Part shown: positions 44,813 through 53,152 of the stretch, in pieces
How the letters are laid out: each line of letters opens with the position of its first letter
Numbering within the stretch: the first letter of the stretch is position 1
Assembly (NCBI GenBank): GCA_947652325.1
Contig: CANTCQ010000004.1
Coordinates: 22,224 to 86,223 of the forward strand
Direction of reading: 5' to 3'
Length of the DNA: 64,000 nt
DNA from: an uncultured Mycoplasmatota bacterium
Lineage (GTDB): Bacteria > Bacillota_I > Bacilli_A > RF39 > UBA660
Program-made: the position numbers and the translations under genes
The notes under the pieces: generated by a model
Seen by the model: only the letters and a program-made list of their open reading frames with translations
What the model was told of the DNA's origin: nothing
Databases searched by the model: none

Positions 44813-45458
44813 ATGGTAAAAAAGGAAGAAATAGCTAACATTAATTTAGAAACAAATAGATTATACTTGAAAAGACCTACAATGAATGAGCAATATGATT
44901 TATGGAATATTCAAAGGCAAAGAAATGTGTATAGATATTACATGTCTATCCCTACTAGATTTAAAATGATAGAGAAGCTTTTGAACAAGAACTAAATGAT
45001 TGGGTCAAACAAAAAAATGGTATCAATTAAAAATTGATAATTTAGAGGAATATTCTGATAAATATACGTGGAGTATATTTTTAAAAAATGGTGAAGTAAT
45101 TGGACAAATGTCAGTACAACCAAACCATAAATATGATAACGTAGCTATAAGAAATATTGGCTGGTATATAAATCCTAAATATCAAAGATTAGGGTATACA
45201 ACTGAAGCTGCAATGAAAATTATAGAATTTATGTTTGAGGTAGTTGAAATAGAACGAATTGAAACGGAGGCCACTATAGTAAATCCTAGTTCATGGAAAT
45301 TAATGGAAAAATTAGGATTTGAAAGAGTGGAGGAAAGTATAAGTAGTCATATTGATGATGAAGGAAACTATTTAATGCAATATAATTATTTACTTACTAA
45401 AGAAAAATATAACTTTGATAAAGAAAAAAACTTTGGACAAAGTAGTAATTTTAGTTAA
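44813..45458 (+). pseudogene. Broken GNAT acetyltransferase (RimJ/RimL type)
   Basis: Pieces in three frames make up one acetyltransferase. The first piece, from ATG at 44813 after GGAG, reads INLETNRLYLKRPTMNEQYD to PTRF. A short middle piece follows in another frame (DREAFEQELNDWVKQK, about 44970-45020). The last, in a third frame, reads WYQLKIDN onward and includes the acetyl-CoA region NIGWYINPKYQRLGYTTEAA and NPSSWKLMEKLGF. Two frame changes, one near 44970 and one in the A run near 45014, break it. An open frame extends upstream to 44744 without family resemblance. Substrate unknown. Confidence 0.8.
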
Positions 45459-45670
45459 ACATTTAATGAATATGTAGATATTTAAGAAACTATAGATTTT
45501 TCGATACGATAATATTACATTTTATGACAGTAAAAAATATAATGTTATGTAAACAATACATGAAGGGTATATTATAATACCAGAGATTTATTGTAAGCGG
45601 ATATTATTTTGAATGTTTTAAAAATAAATAAATAGGAAGTTTTTTCTTTTCTTCATGCATATAGTTTATT

Positions 45671-46330
45671 ATGAAACTATATTTTGTTAAAGTTAGTATT
45701 TTATTTTTAATCTGTATTTCTTTTTTGTCTGAAAGAATTGTTTTTGCAAGTTTACCTTTGTCTGGTAAAAAAATAGTTGTAGATAGTGGTCATGGTGGCT
45801 TGGACCCAGGAACTATGTATAAAGATGTATATGAAAAAGATATTAATCTTGCTATTTCTTTGGCACTTGAAAAAGAGTTAAAAGATTTGGGAGCAGAAGT
45901 TATTTTAATTCGATATGGAGATTATGATTTGTCAAAACCAAAGTCTTCATGGCGTAAAAAAAGTGATTTTGATAATCGTATTCAAATTATAAATAATAGC
46001 AATGCTGATTTTTATTTATCTATTCATCTAAATTATTTAGAAGATTTTAGATATTATGGACCACAAGTCTTTTATAATATGAAAAGTGAAAATAATAAAA
46101 TAATGGCAGAACAAATTCAAACAGCTTTAAATCAAGAATTAAAAAGTGATAGAGAAGTAAAAAAAATTCCCACTTCTACTTATATGTATGGAAAATTAAA
46201 AACAACGGGAGTTTTAATAGAATGTGGATTTTTATCTAATCCTAAAGAAAGAAGTTTATTAAAAAGTGAAGATTATCAACAAAAATTGGCAAAAATTATT
46301 GCTGAATCGGTGGCAAATCTAAAATTCTAA
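45671..46330 (+). CDS. cwlD: Spore cortex amidase CwlD-type N-acetylmuramoyl-L-alanine amidase
   Basis: Zinc amidase of the Amidase_3 family that cuts the muramic acid to L-alanine bond; CwlD helps make muramic delta-lactam in the spore cortex. The 219-residue protein has a signal or anchor segment (residues 4-27), zinc ligands in DSGHGG (H41), E55 (DVYEKDIN) and SIHLNYL, and the catalytic glutamate in LIECGFLSN. There is no ribosome site before the ATG at 45671. The 210-base gap before it holds no other recognised feature. It converges on, and overlaps by 12 bases, the minus-strand phospholipase gene. Confidence 0.88.
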   Translation: MKLYFVKVSILFLICISFLSERIVFASLPLSGKKIVVDSGHGGLDPGTMYKDVYEKDINLAISLALEKELKDLGAEVILIRYGDYDLSKPKSSWRKKSDFDNRIQIINNSNADFYLSIHLNYLEDFRYYGPQVFYNMKSENNKIMAEQIQTALNQELKSDREVKKIPTSTYMYGKLKTTGVLIECGFLSNPKERSLLKSEDYQQKLAKIIAESVANLKF

Positions 46331-47281
46331 ATATTTTATTTCTTTCTTATCTTTCCAAGAAATCCCTGTAATATAGGATTTGTCTTTTAGAATCTTTTTG
46401 TACTCTTTTTTTGTTATTTGATTATTTAAAAATTTATAAGTGGCTTCAAATAGTTCTGTACAACTCGTAATCGCTTTTTCATATAAATCAAAAAATGAGT
46501 CTTTACTTTTTAATTTGTTGTTCCAAGGATTATACCAAATTTTGTGTTCAAGGTTAAAAATGGATGTATCAATTTTTGTAATATAAGTACTTAGATTTTC
46601 GAATTTAGTGACTTTTTTGTTGCATAATTTATCTAAGTTCTTGTATAATCTTTTTTTTATCCCTTTTTTGTCTTCTATAATATATTTGAATCCTTTTCGA
46701 ATTAAAAGAGTACTTTTTTTGTATTTTTTTCCTCCTTTTTTTATGGAAAATACTTCTTCATAGTTTTGATTTAAAGCTTTTAAAAGCAATTTATCCCATT
46801 TTTCATTGGAGATTAATGTATGGATTTTAAAGTCTTTAAATTCTTTTTGTTCTCTTTTTTTATATAAATAAGCATCTATTTGCATTTCCATCTTTAAATG
46901 AAGTCCTTTGTATTTTATAGTTTCGGGTTTTTGTACGTCATATTCTCCAGTTTTATAAATAACAAAAGGATGGATAATACTATCTAATGTATAATGGCAT
47001 AAGTGGCCGTAAAGGCTTGCTAGTACAGATGCATTGTTTTTTAAGTTTTTTTCTTTTATAATTTTTATGTAATTGAGAAAATAAATGTCAGTGTTTGTTT
47101 GGTGGCCCAAATTTCCTAACTTTTCATGAAAAGGAATTTGTTCGTAGGTAAAAAAAGGGTCGAATCCTTGTGCAAATAATTCATATAGATTTTGTTTTTC
47201 TTTAAATGAATTTATAATGTCTTTTTTACTTTTTTTTAAAACATCTTTGGCAAAGTAGTTGTGGGTAGTTGTATAAGGCAT
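46319..47281 (-). CDS. Zinc-dependent phospholipase C-like protein
   Basis: A 320-residue member of the zinc-dependent phospholipase C family (all-helical, metal-binding histidines). It begins MPYTTTHNYFAKDVLKK and shows GFDPFFTY and LASLYGHLCHYTLDSIIHPFVIY, with H-x2-H and a further H that would bind metal. It carries no signal peptide, so it would act inside the cell, unlike secreted PLCs. The lysine-rich C-terminal half is not recognisable. The start is ATG after AAAGGAATG. Confidence 0.78.
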   Translation of the reverse strand: MPYTTTHNYFAKDVLKKSKKDIINSFKEKQNLYELFAQGFDPFFTYEQIPFHEKLGNLGHQTNTDIYFLNYIKIIKEKNLKNNASVLASLYGHLCHYTLDSIIHPFVIYKTGEYDVQKPETIKYKGLHLKMEMQIDAYLYKKREQKEFKDFKIHTLISNEKWDKLLLKALNQNYEEVFSIKKGGKKYKKSTLLIRKGFKYIIEDKKGIKKRLYKNLDKLCNKKVTKFENLSTYITKIDTSIFNLEHKIWYNPWNNKLKSKDSFFDLYEKAITSCTELFEATYKFLNNQITKKEYKKILKDKSYITGISWKDKKEIKYLEF

Positions 47282-47378
47282 TTTTTTTCACATTCCTTTC
47301 ACATAATTATAACATAATTTACACGTAAAAAATATACACTCCATTTAGTCCATATGTTATAATGGATTAGGTGAAAAT

Positions 47379-48308
47379 ATGAATAAGATATTTAAAACTT
47401 TAGATGAACAAGTAGCTATTATGAAAGATAAGGGTTTGATTATTGAAGATGAAATATTAGCCAAAGAAATTTTGCTTCGCGAAAATTATTTTTTTATGAA
47501 TGGTTATCGAACACTTTTTATGAAATCTTTATCAGAAAAAACTTTTGTTACCGGAGCTAGTTTTAATGAACTTTATGGAATGTTTAATTTTGATAGACAA
47601 ATGCGTAATATCTTATTTAAAAATTTACTTATTATTGAAAATAATTTAAAAAGTATCCTATCTTATCATTTATCTAAAGCGTATGGAATTCGGGAAAATG
47701 ATTATTTAAATCCAGAAAATTTTAATCGAGATGTTGAACGAAAACGTCAAGTGAATGATTTACTTGGAAAGATGAAACGACAAATTAGGGCAAATGCTTC
47801 TAATCATACAGCGACAAGCCATTATCAAAATAAATATGGTTACATTCCTCTATGGATAGCCGTAAAAGTCTTGTCTTTTGGAATTGTGAGTGAACTATTT
47901 ATTATTTTAAAACCGCGAGACCAACAGGCAATTGCTGATTTTTTTAAAGTAAATGCGGAGGATTTAATTACGTATTTGCCTATTTTATCTAATTATCGAA
48001 ATTTGTGTGCTCATGAAGAAATTCTTTTTGACCATCGGGTGCAACGTATGATTGAAAATACAAGATTTCATGAAAAACTGGATATACCAAAGCTAAATGG
48101 GGAATATATTTATGGTAAGAATGATTTGTTTGCTTTAATTGTTATTTTAAAGCAACTTTTAAGAACAGATGATTTCCGAGAAATGATAAAAGAAATGGAA
48201 TATGAATTAAATTTATTAGATAGTAAACTTTCTAGTATTAGTATTGGAAAAGTGATGGATAGAATGGGATTTCCTATTAATTATTTAGAAATGGAAGGGA
48301 TAGATTAA
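47379..48308 (+). CDS. Abi_2-family HEPN protein (AbiF/AbiD-like)
   Basis: Belongs to the abortive-infection Abi_2 family, whose members often act as RNA-targeting HEPN proteins or toxins. The 309-residue helical protein has the RxxxxH motif as RNLCAH (R207, H212) and the family stretch FNFDRQMRNILFKNLLIIENNLKSILSYHLS. AGGTGA lies before the ATG. The gene ends one base before htrA, an odd partner. It stands outside the mobile element, on the chromosomal side. Confidence 0.85.
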   Translation: MNKIFKTLDEQVAIMKDKGLIIEDEILAKEILLRENYFFMNGYRTLFMKSLSEKTFVTGASFNELYGMFNFDRQMRNILFKNLLIIENNLKSILSYHLSKAYGIRENDYLNPENFNRDVERKRQVNDLLGKMKRQIRANASNHTATSHYQNKYGYIPLWIAVKVLSFGIVSELFIILKPRDQQAIADFFKVNAEDLITYLPILSNYRNLCAHEEILFDHRVQRMIENTRFHEKLDIPKLNGEYIYGKNDLFALIVILKQLLRTDDFREMIKEMEYELNLLDSKLSSISIGKVMDRMGFPINYLEMEGID

Positions 48309-48309
48309 A

Positions 48310-49401
48310 ATGAAAGAATATCGTATGAACAATACTATTCGAAATGGAGTTATTTTACTTGTTGTTTTTTTCTTAGGAGCTCTTGGGATGCTTGCTCTTG
48401 TTAGGTTTTATCCAACAACTGTTACTGAAAATGTTACCAAGACCATTAAAGATGTAACTGTAAACGAAAATGGAATAGCAGATGCTGTTGAAAAAGTGTA
48501 TGATTCAGTGGTGACTATTGAAACATATAAAAAAGATAAATTGTATGCAACAGGTACAGGTTTTGTATATAAAAATGAAAATAATAAGGGATATGTTTTA
48601 ACCAATAATCATGTTATTGAAAATGGGGATAGTATTCGAGTTGTTTTTACGAATGGAACTTCAGTGGAAGCAATTATCGTTGGTAGTGATAAATATTCAG
48701 ATATAGCTGTGTTAACTGTTGGAAGTGATAAAATTATAAGTGTAGCAGAAATTGGGGATAGTGCAACTTCTCGTGTTGGAGATACTGTATTTGCAGTAGG
48801 AGCTCCAATTGATAGTAGTGCTTATTCTTGGACTGTTACGAGAGGTATTTTATCTGGAAAAGATCGTATGGTAGAAGTTAGTTTAACTGGAGGTTCAGTA
48901 AGTGATTGGGTTATGAGTGTTATGCAAACGGATGCAGCTATCAATTCTGGCAATAGTGGTGGACCTTTATCTAATTCTAATGGTCAAGTTGTTGGTATTA
49001 CTTCCATGAAACTTGCTAGTAGTTCAATAGAAGGAATGGGTTTTGCTATTCCAATTGAAGATGCTTTATCTTATGCAGAACGTTTTGAAAAAGGAGAAAC
49101 GATACAAAGACCTTATATGGGAGTTTCAATGTATAATTTATCGGATTTGCCTATTCGCGTAAGTGCTCCAGTTACAAGTGGTGTATATATTGATACTGTT
49201 GAGAAAGGAAGTCCTGCAGATGAGGCTGGTTTTAAAAGTGGAGATATTATTGTTAAATTAGGAGATGCAGATATTAAAAGTCTTGCTTATTTGAAATATC
49301 AACTTTATAAACATAATGTAGGTGATAAGGTAATAGTTAGTTATTACCGAGGTGAAGAGTTAAAAACAACCGAAATTCATTTGTCGAAAGCGGCGAGTTA
49401 A
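48310..49401 (+). CDS. htrA: HtrA-type trypsin-like serine protease (DegP/YyxA)
   Basis: Membrane-anchored protease for misfolded envelope proteins. The 363-residue protein has a membrane segment (residues 13-32), the catalytic triad H101 (TNNHVI), D131 (YSDIAVL) and S216 (GNSGGP), and one C-terminal PDZ domain (GVYIDTVEKGSPADEAGFKSGDIIV). AAGGGA lies before the ATG. HtrA proteins occur near the origin in Bacillus too. Confidence 0.94.
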   Translation: MKEYRMNNTIRNGVILLVVFFLGALGMLALVRFYPTTVTENVTKTIKDVTVNENGIADAVEKVYDSVVTIETYKKDKLYATGTGFVYKNENNKGYVLTNNHVIENGDSIRVVFTNGTSVEAIIVGSDKYSDIAVLTVGSDKIISVAEIGDSATSRVGDTVFAVGAPIDSSAYSWTVTRGILSGKDRMVEVSLTGGSVSDWVMSVMQTDAAINSGNSGGPLSNSNGQVVGITSMKLASSSIEGMGFAIPIEDALSYAERFEKGETIQRPYMGVSMYNLSDLPIRVSAPVTSGVYIDTVEKGSPADEAGFKSGDIIVKLGDADIKSLAYLKYQLYKHNVGDKVIVSYYRGEELKTTEIHLSKAAS

Positions 49402-49470
49402 TTTTTAGATATGGGAAATGTAACCATATCTTTTTTATTCTCATAAAATACTAGCAAGGAGGGAATTTTT

Positions 49471-49764
49471 GTGGCTAAAAAAATTGTATTGGATGCTGGC
49501 CATGGAGGGTCAGACCCTGGAACTATAGCAAATGGAATTACCGAAAAAGATTATACATTAAAAATAAGTGAATATATGCACAAAAGATTAAATGATTTAG
49601 GAATTGAAAATAGTATGTCAAGAAATGGAGATGAAACCTTAGGACCTAGTGTTCGTCCTAATCGTGTACAAAGTTTTTACGGACCTGGTAGTGATGTGAT
49701 TGTTGTATCAAATCATATAAATGCTGGAGGTGGCGACAGTCATTGTGTAACAAAGTATGTATAA
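49471..49764 (+). pseudogene. 5' half of an amidase gene, cut by the mobile element
   Basis: A second Amidase_3 gene, with GTG start after AAGGAGGG. It shows the zinc ligands H11 (DAGHGG), E25 and H82 (SNHINAGGG). At 49,734 host sequence ends and element sequence begins, adding eleven foreign residues and a stop at 49,764. The catalytic glutamate in the C-terminal half is thus lost. The remaining part of the frame resumes at 63,952. The rebuilt gene would read HINAGGG, then DGAEVIYSLRN, across the junction. No terminator follows htrA, 69 bases upstream, so both may share a transcript. Confidence 0.92.
49728..49750. other. attL: attL: left end of the mobile element
   Basis: Core AGGTGG (49728-49733), shared with attR, followed by the 17-base element arm CGACAGTCATTGTGTAA (49734-49750). 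The arm is the inverted partner of the arm before attR. Confidence 0.88.
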
Positions 49765-49780
49765 CAATTAAAGCTAATAG

Positions 49781-49807
49781 AGTTTGATTTAGTCAAACTT
49801 TATTTTT
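49781..49807 (+). terminator. Terminator just inside the left end
   Basis: AGTTTG (49781-49786) pairs with CAAACT (49794-49799) around ATTTAGT, followed by a T-rich tail. It would stop transcription of the truncated amidase before the element's first gene. Confidence 0.75.
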
Positions 49808-49848
49808 TCGTTCATTTATTTTATTATAGTAGCATGAAAGGAGAATTT

Positions 49849-50523
49849 ATGAACAAATTTTATAAATACAAAGATTCTTTTTACTTTTTTGATCATGATA
49901 TTTTTAATGATATGTTTAATAGAAAATGTAATAAGGATAGATTAATGATTAAAGATATGGAAGAACAGTTAGCAAATGTTATTAATGTATCAAAAGATAC
50001 AGTTCATAGTTGGCGTTATAAAACTTATAGTCCTAATGATTTAAATCTTGTTAACGATATAGCAAATTATTTTGGGTATGAAAAGGATGTACTATTGTGT
50101 AAGAAGGGTGGAGATGCAAAAATGAAGAAAATGTCAGATATTGAATTGATGTCGGTAAAAAGGGTATATGAATCAATAATAGAATTTTTAGAATATTTCT
50201 ACAAAACAGATGGTTTTAATGATTTATGGTTTGATTTTGAAAAAATTGATCCCTCGTTAAGAGAAGAAAAATTATGGGAAATCGCTGAAAAAGAGCATGA
50301 TAAGGTAATGATGTCTTTAAAAAAGGAATATCCTATTATTAGAAAAATACAAATTTATACTGATTTAAGTAATTTTATTTATAATGATTTATATGACATA
50401 TATGATGGAAAATTAACCTATGCATATAGATTTGAAGCGATACCTGATGAAAATCCAACAACTGATGAAGATTATACAAAAGCATATAAAAAGTTAAATG
50501 AAATAATTGATTCATATTGTTAA
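49849..50523 (+). CDS. Helix-turn-helix regulator-like protein
   Basis: A 224-residue protein from the ATG at 49849, five bases after AAAGGAG. An N-terminal helix-turn-helix is suggested by LANVINVSKDTVHSWRYKTYSPND, followed by an acidic helical region with no family I recognise. At the left end of the element it may control the element, but no target site is evident. Its C-terminal half is rich in aromatic residues and D/E. Confidence 0.6.
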   Translation: MNKFYKYKDSFYFFDHDIFNDMFNRKCNKDRLMIKDMEEQLANVINVSKDTVHSWRYKTYSPNDLNLVNDIANYFGYEKDVLLCKKGGDAKMKKMSDIELMSVKRVYESIIEFLEYFYKTDGFNDLWFDFEKIDPSLREEKLWEIAEKEHDKVMMSLKKEYPIIRKIQIYTDLSNFIYNDLYDIYDGKLTYAYRFEAIPDENPTTDEDYTKAYKKLNEIIDSYC

Positions 50524-50650
50524 AAATTTATTAAACTCTATTTAATTTTAGGTAATTAAGTAGATTTTTTTATGAAACTTATTTTTAAAAATGAAGTTTT
50601 AATTTTCTTAGTATCTAATAAATCTTAAAAGTATTGTCCTAGCCAGCACT

Positions 50651-50694
50651 GAAAACTTACTCCCGTCAAGTTTTCTATTGTGGGAAAATTCCCA
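50651..50694 (+). repeat. Double-hairpin repeat, left copy
   Basis: Hairpin 1: GAAAACTT (50651-50658) with AAGTTTTC (50668-50675), loop ACTCCCGTC. Hairpin 2: the palindrome TGGGAAAATTCCCA (50681-50694). A related copy lies in inverted orientation after abiEii at 52232-52280. The remainder of the 270-base gap before abiEi holds the promoter described separately. Confidence 0.75.
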
Positions 50695-50737
50695 AACTCT
50701 TTAGAAAATATTTCTTTAGCAAATTAATCTATAACTG

Positions 50738-50783
50738 TTTACTCTTGTTCCACAAAATGCTATAATGTAGGTACGAGAGTAAA
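50738..50783 (+). promoter_or_regulatory. abiE promoter within an inverted repeat (probable AbiEi operator)
   Basis: TTTACT (50738-50743), 17 bases, TATAAT (50761-50766), with TG one base before the -10. Ten-base inverted arms TTTACTCTTG (50738-50747) and CGAGAGTAAA (50774-50783), 9 of 10 matching, straddle it. AbiEi antitoxins are known to repress their own operon by binding inverted repeats. Confidence 0.72.
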
Positions 50784-50794
50784 GCGGTGAAAAT

Positions 50795-51382
50795 GTGAGT
50801 AATAAAGAAAAAGTAATTGAATTTTTAAATAGTAATCATGGATATATTACTACAGCAGAATTTTTAACATTGGGTATGAGTAAACCTTTAATTCAAAAAT
50901 TTTTAGATGAAGGATTAATTGAAAGAGTAAGCTATGGTTTATATATGGATAATAAGATATTAAAAGATGAATACTTTATTTTACAAAAAAAATATCCGCT
51001 AGCAATATTTTCTTATAATACTGCACTACATATTCTTAATTTAACAAATAGAACTCCATTGCAAATAGATATAACTGTACCTAGAAATAAGAAAGTACGA
51101 GGAGATTATAACATTCATAGAGTTTCAGAGAAATTTTACAATATTGGAATAATCGAAACCCTAAGTCCAAGTGGAAATCCAATAAAAATATATAATGCTG
51201 AGAGGTGTATTTGTGACATGTTAAGAACTGAGGGAGAATTTGATTTAGAACTTCAAAATAGAGTTTTAGATTATTATTTTCATAGTAAAAATAGAGATAT
51301 TGATAAATTATTAGAATATGCGAAGGTCTTTAATATTTATGAGAAGGTTAATACAATTGTGGAGGTAATGATGAAATGGTAG
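50795..51382 (+). CDS. abiEi: AbiEi-type antitoxin (type IV toxin-antitoxin)
   Basis: Transcriptional repressor and antitoxin of the AbiE phage-defence system. The 195-residue protein has an N-terminal winged helix-turn-helix (HGYITTAEFLTLGMSKPLIQKFLDEGLIERVSYGLYM) and the C-terminal domain with the conserved YNAERCICDMLR block. The GTG start at 50795 follows GCGGTGA. It overlaps abiEii by 7 bases, so the two are coupled. In type IV systems the antitoxin does not bind the toxin but counters its effect. Confidence 0.92.
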   Translation: MSNKEKVIEFLNSNHGYITTAEFLTLGMSKPLIQKFLDEGLIERVSYGLYMDNKILKDEYFILQKKYPLAIFSYNTALHILNLTNRTPLQIDITVPRNKKVRGDYNIHRVSEKFYNIGIIETLSPSGNPIKIYNAERCICDMLRTEGEFDLELQNRVLDYYFHSKNRDIDKLLEYAKVFNIYEKVNTIVEVMMKW

Positions 51383-52227
51383 AAGAGAAGATTAAATTAA
51401 AAGCTAAAGAACTCGAAGATAAGTATAATTTAAATTACTATGAATCATTACAAAGATTTATGTTTGAAAGAATATTAGAAAGGATATCCGTTTCAGAATA
51501 TCAAGATAACTTTATATTAAAAGGGGGATTATTACTTGCTGCAATGTTTGGTGTAGAAAACAGAACAACAAAAGATATGGATACTACAATTACTGGTATA
51601 GATATTTCAAACGATAAAATGGTAAGTATTTTAAATAAGATACTATCTATTAATTTAAATGATGGAGTTAAATTTGATATTGTAAGTATTACTGATATAA
51701 GAGAAGAAGATGAATATGGTGGAAATAAATATCATATTACCGGTAGAGTAAATAGTACTAAGGTTAATTTGGAAATTGATATATCAACTGGTGACAAAGT
51801 GACACCAAAAGAATTGAAGTTTAAATATCCTTTATTATTTGAAGATAGAAGTATTTTAATCAATAGCTATAATATTGAAACTATCCTAGCTGAAAAAATA
51901 GAAACTGTTTTAAGACGTGGAAAGTATAATAGTAGAATGAAAGATTATTATGACATATATTTCTTTTTAACAAAGCTAAGAAATGAAATTGATATAAATA
52001 TATTCAAAGATGCAATTGATAATACTTTTACTAAAAGAGATTCTTTTGAATACTTAAATGATTATAGCAAAATTATTAAATCGATCATTGATAGTGATAG
52101 AATAAAAACAAACTGGAAATCTTATTCCAAGAAGAATAGCTATGCAAATAATTTAGAAGTAGATCAAATAATATTTTTGTTAAACAATTTTATAAATGAA
52201 TTAAATTTAGTATTAGTAACAGCATAG
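51376..52227 (+). CDS. abiEii: AbiEii-type nucleotidyltransferase toxin
   Basis: Predicted nucleotidyltransferase of the AbiEii/MenT family, which stops growth, in studied members by modifying tRNA 3' ends. The 283-residue protein has the family motifs ILKGGLLLAAMFGVENRTTKDMD (residues 47-69), with the GG of motif I and the DMD metal site, and a later LAEKIETVLRRGKYNSRMKDYYDIY that matches conserved motif IV. Directly downstream of its antitoxin gene. Confidence 0.92.
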   Translation: MVEEKIKLKAKELEDKYNLNYYESLQRFMFERILERISVSEYQDNFILKGGLLLAAMFGVENRTTKDMDTTITGIDISNDKMVSILNKILSINLNDGVKFDIVSITDIREEDEYGGNKYHITGRVNSTKVNLEIDISTGDKVTPKELKFKYPLLFEDRSILINSYNIETILAEKIETVLRRGKYNSRMKDYYDIYFFLTKLRNEIDINIFKDAIDNTFTKRDSFEYLNDYSKIIKSIIDSDRIKTNWKSYSKKNSYANNLEVDQIIFLLNNFINELNLVLVTA

Positions 52228-52231
52228 GGAT

Positions 52232-52280
52232 TGGGAAACTTCCCATAATACGCGAAAAGTGCTTGTGGGAGGAACTTTTC
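52232..52280 (-). repeat. Double-hairpin repeat, right copy (inverted)
   Basis: Read on the minus strand: hairpin 1, GAAAAGT with ACTTTTC (52280-52274 and 52260-52254), loop containing CCTCCC; then the palindrome TGGGAAGTTTCCCA (52245-52232). Same order, spacing and loop CTCCC as the left copy; one stem base pair is exchanged (C-G for G-C). Confidence 0.75.
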
Positions 52281-52309
52281 AATACTTGCTAAGTAAAGAA
52301 GGTGAAGTA

Positions 52310-53140
52310 ATGAATGAGCAATATTTAGATTCTGAAGTCAATGAATATATAGAAATAAAAAGTGATAAATCTGATTTAGAATCAAAATGGGAAATGGCAA
52401 TTGGACTACAGCAGGTTGATGATTTAACACCATCTGAATATATGAAAAATTTAGTAAAATTAAATATTAAGAACAAAATATTACTTGATGAATTAGAAAA
52501 CAGACTAAAGAAATATTATGGTGATCTAAATGATAGTTATAATAGAGATGAGTATGAATGTGATTTCGTATCATTAAGAATTATGCAAATATTACAAAAT
52601 GATATGTTTTATTTAACGATAGATTTTTATAAATATATTCATTACCATCTATTTAAAGATGTCTATAAGTTTGCTGGTAAATTTAGAGAAGTTAATATTT
52701 CAAAAAATGAAGAAATATTGAATGGTGATACAGTAGTATATTGTTACTTTAATCGAATTAATGATTATCTTATTTATGATTTCTCAGAGGAAAGAAAAGA
52801 GAATTATAAAAAGTCAAGTGCATCAGATAAAATAGTAGGTATATCCAATTTTACTTCTTGTATTTGGCAAGTACATCCTTTTATGGAAGGTAATACTCGA
52901 ACAACAGCAATATTTATGATTAAGTGTTTAAAAGAATTAGGTTATAATAATATAAATTATTATTTGTTTAAAGAAAATTCTAAATACTTTAGAAATGCAT
53001 TGGTTAGAAGTAATTATAGTAATGATGAAATGGATATAAAAGAAGATGATAGTTATTTAATTAAGTTTTATGAGAATTTGTTATTAGGTAAAAATAATAA
53101 TTTATATTCAAAAGATTTAATTATTAAAGAGTTGTTTTAG
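52310..53140 (+). CDS. Fic-domain protein
   Basis: Predicted AMP- or other nucleotide-transferring enzyme of the Fic family. The 276-residue protein has the Fic core motif HPFMEGNTRT (189-198), with the catalytic H189. The preceding alpha-helical part (FYKYIHYHLFKDVYKFAGKFREVNI) is typical of the family. I saw no convincing inhibitory (S/T)xxxE(G/N) motif, so control may come from elsewhere. I start it at the ATG at 52310 after AAGGTGA; earlier in-frame codons fall in the repeat. It lies 12 bases before the restriction gene, as Fic genes often do in defence islands. Confidence 0.9.
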   Translation: MNEQYLDSEVNEYIEIKSDKSDLESKWEMAIGLQQVDDLTPSEYMKNLVKLNIKNKILLDELENRLKKYYGDLNDSYNRDEYECDFVSLRIMQILQNDMFYLTIDFYKYIHYHLFKDVYKFAGKFREVNISKNEEILNGDTVVYCYFNRINDYLIYDFSEERKENYKKSSASDKIVGISNFTSCIWQVHPFMEGNTRTTAIFMIKCLKELGYNNINYYLFKENSKYFRNALVRSNYSNDEMDIKEDDSYLIKFYENLLLGKNNNLYSKDLIIKELF

Positions 53141-53152
53141 GAGGTAGTAGAA

